Below, piece after piece: positions 61,820-64,000 of a stretch of DNA of 64,000 nt. Where the stretch lies: contig CP136066.1 of NCBI GenBank assembly GCA_032622095.1, positions 199,850,978-199,914,977 of the forward strand. The letters run 5' to 3'. Within the stretch, counting starts at the first letter, position 1, and each line of letters begins with the position of its first letter. A program made the translations under genes and the position numbers. The notes under the pieces were generated by a model, which was not told where the DNA came from, did not search any database, and saw only the letters and a list, made by a program, of their open reading frames with translations. The stretch is from Siphonodentalium dalli. Its lineage: Eukaryota > Mollusca > Scaphopoda > Gadilida > Siphonodentaliidae.

Positions 61820-62409
61820 GGTGACTAATGATATAATAAGTGCGCCGCGTACGTGGGTTTACGCTGAGGTTTCCAAAAATGTATAAATTCTACTTTTGGC
61901 ATAACATGAAATCTTGTTTTTGTGGGGTACGTTCTAAACCTGTTTTCAAAATTCCTATAAACCGCTCAAGGATCCAGCTTCACCTAAAATTCATGTCATC
62001 AGAACGAGGAGCAATTTGTCTGCGATAAATTGGGACATTCAATTTGGTCATCATCATACTTAGCCTCGAATCTTCTTTAATATGCCCAGCATACAACCTC
62101 CCCTTTCTTTTGACATCCATACGATTATGCACCACCTTCATTATATGGGGAAATTTTATGACGGATAGGTTGTAAGCCATTATTTCTTTCACTAAACTTA
62201 TGTTGACAAACGAAAATGCCGTAAGGTCCGCCAACCAGTGCTCCATTCTGACTTGTTATTGTCATTCCGGAGGTCATGTGTGTGTTTTTCGTTGACCCAG
62301 GCAGATGTGTTACCTTGTCAGGCACACACTAACCTGCATGGTTAACCCATAACACTGATGACTAATGATATAACGAGTGCGCCGCGTATGTGGGTTTACG
62401 CTGAGGTTT
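61820..62409. repeat. 53-bp direct repeats bracketing repeat Q
   Basis: GACTAATGATATAATAAGTG then CGCCGCGTACGTGGGTTTAC occurs at 61820-61872 and, with a few changes, at 62357-62409. Confidence 0.8.
61909..62354 (-). repeat. Dispersed repeat Q, second copy
   Basis: Copy of 50543-50963 in the same orientation, lying between two 53-bp direct repeats (61820-61872 and 62357-62409). The shared minus-strand frame is broken by a 2-bp deletion relative to the first copy. Confidence 0.65.
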
Positions 62410-63179
62410 ATTACTTTCTGAGATGACTTCAATATGATATATCTCTTCCTGGAACGCTTCTATCAATTAAAGAGACGGGTGGCCTTCGTTGTATGTTATA
62501 ATTTAGAATAACTTTTATCAAATTATGACAATGTCCTCAAGGATATAGTAATAGTAAGCACAACGATGACATGAATGCGATATTATTCACAAAACACGCT
62601 TTGCATCAGAGAAAATGCAGGTCGAGTATTATTCAGTTTCTCGCAAATAAGCGCGGTAAATTGTTTATAAACATAGTCGCGATATTGCGTCATTTCCTTA
62701 TTTAGATTCGCGCACAGTATACATGTATGTCGGTTGAAGCTCCCTAAGGTGGCGCGTCTACAACTTACAACTCACAATAGCATAGCAAATCTCTTATACA
62801 TTTATTGCCATATACATGATCCGACAGAAAACGTGTACTTAATATAATTGTTCTTGCAAAGAGATGAATATATTTCAATCCAGTCAGTAAATTTCTTGCT
62901 ATATATATATAGGTTTTGAGAAAATAATAACTGGATTGAACAATTGTATTATGTACAAGTTTTCTGTCTGATCATTTTCCAACCATGAAGTAACGTTAAT
63001 TCACTGGATTTTGAACTGACAGCAGGTATAATGGGTCGATTACAATAAAATTTGGTGTGTGCGAGTGTAGATATCGCCAACAAGTGGCCTCATATCTAGC
63101 GCAACGGAACATTTTGATTGGACTATCTGGTAGTTCCGAGTGTTTGTCTATAAACAAATGGTTCTGTAACGTGTTTGAT
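62410..63179. other. No gene recognised
   Basis: Unique AT-rich sequence upstream of the last recognised exon. It is probably intron of the same gene, but this cannot be shown. Confidence 0.5.
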
Positions 63180-63356
63180 GTTTGTTTACAAAACAAAGCG
63201 TATAAACGTGACAATAAATGCAATGTCCGCGATATTTATGATTGGTGTCAGAACAATATATTTCTATTATATATTATACTCTCTTTTATGGTGGTTTTAG
63301 CGGATGTGACTATTTTAACAGCTGTACCCACCGCGAAAACCGCCCGTATCTATAAT
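63180..63356. mobile_element. Diverged family N fragment
   Basis: GTTTACAAAACAAAG through TTTAACAGCTGTACCCACCG and CCGCCCGTATCT match the right half of the 522-bp subfamily. The 169-codon frame across it (63057-63566) is not credible as a gene. Confidence 0.65.
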
Positions 63357-63620
63357 ACTGATTTTATCTCGAATGTTTTTGGTATAGTACACATACAGTC
63401 CACTTGCACGGGGTATGAACTGATCCACGAGAAAAGATCCTCTTGTGATTTTCGGTCCAGTTCACTATCGATCCGTGTCCAGTTCACTTGCGAGTTTGTT
63501 GTACTTGGTCCAAAAAATATGTGCTTTACACCATGTACCAAACTACCGTATCGCAATAACCATTAGCGATGTGAAGATTTAGTTCAAATATGAGTAGTAA
63601 GATATGTCTCGTTGACGACG

Positions 63621-63915
63621 TTGATAAAATTGGGCATAAGTGTATTTTAAGTATGATAGTGTTATAGTACTATATATTTGAGAGTCGTTGATAAAAATAG
63701 GCGTAAGTATATTACGAGTGGCATTGATCAAATTGGGCATAAGTGTATTTTGAGTATGATAGTGTTATAGTACTATCTATTTGAGAGTCGTTGATAAAAA
63801 TGGGCGTAAGTATATTTTGAGTGTCATTGATAAAATTGGGCATAAGTATATTTTGAGTATGATAGCGTTATAGTATATTTCAACGTCATTGTTAAAATTG
63901 GTATTGGGTATATTT
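63621..63915. repeat. Tandem repeat of about 120 bp
   Basis: Units containing AAATTGGGCATAAGTGTATT, GTATGATAGTGTTATAGTAC and GAGAGTCGTTGATAAAAA recur two and a half times. Confidence 0.85.
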
Positions 63916-64000
63916 TGACTAACAAGTTTGTTCATCATGTATATATACGTGTGAAGTTGTTTTTGTGTGTGTGAAGAATACATCTTACTGTATTTTGACC

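Noticed and set aside
63057-63566. 169-codon plus-strand gene
   Set aside because: Overlaps a decayed family N element and has no recognisable domain.
1-64000. tRNA, rRNA or other structural RNA genes
   Set aside because: I looked for tRNA B-box sequences and ribosomal RNA sequence and saw none that I could support by eye.

Overview
This is animal (metazoan) genomic DNA, most likely from a marine invertebrate; the species cannot be fixed from the sequence. The pointers are AT-rich sequence, one multi-exon gene with GT-AG introns of several kilobases, phase-1 cysteine-rich exons, a non-LTR reverse-transcriptase fragment, TTAGGG-type repeats, and a very dense load of short inverted-repeat elements. 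Nothing bacterial or phage-like is present, and almost all open reading frames in the window are chance or repeat-derived.

The one gene I can support lies on the minus strand between about 60.9 and 37.9 kb. Four exons were recognised: a cysteine-rich EB/EGF-like exon (60855-60703), a double EB/EGF-like exon (52091-51795), a Thr/Pro then Gly/Ser stalk exon (49540-49364) and a glycine-rich transmembrane exon (37991-37892). All have good splice sites and compatible phases (1-1, 1-1, 1-1, 1-2). Together they predict a single-pass cell-surface protein: cysteine-rich modules, a mucin-like stalk, a membrane anchor, then a cytoplasmic tail I did not find. The 5' end lies beyond the window. Introns of 8.6, 2.3 and 11.4 kb are full of mobile elements.

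Layout of the rest: 1-5.7 kb, mostly unrecognised sequence with a GATTAC-rich patch, a TTAA-flanked element with a second one nested inside, and a foldback element. 5.7-8.5 kb, a 37-bp minisatellite of about 61 units interrupted by a spacer with a hairpin. 8.5-18.1 kb, dispersed repeats, an interstitial TTAGGG tract and a 0.5 kb tandem duplication. 18.16-23.96 kb, a 5.8 kb foldback transposon with 2.3 kb arms built largely of minisatellite and flanked by a perfect 8-bp target-site duplication. 24-35 kb, more elements and a 31-bp array. 35-37.9 kb, degenerate repeats. 37.9-60.9 kb, the gene. 60.9-64 kb, the RT fragment and repeats.

The most unusual feature is a near-perfect 67-bp palindrome (CCAATGCATTC...GAATGCATTGG). 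It occurs 15 times, usually as oppositely oriented pairs, and sits inside elements with different outer termini and target sites: piggyBac-like elements with TTAA duplications, a second TTAA family carrying decayed versions, and a family with GTGACCC termini and 4-bp AT-rich duplications. The same hairpin cassette therefore appears to have been captured by, or to move between, unrelated transposons.
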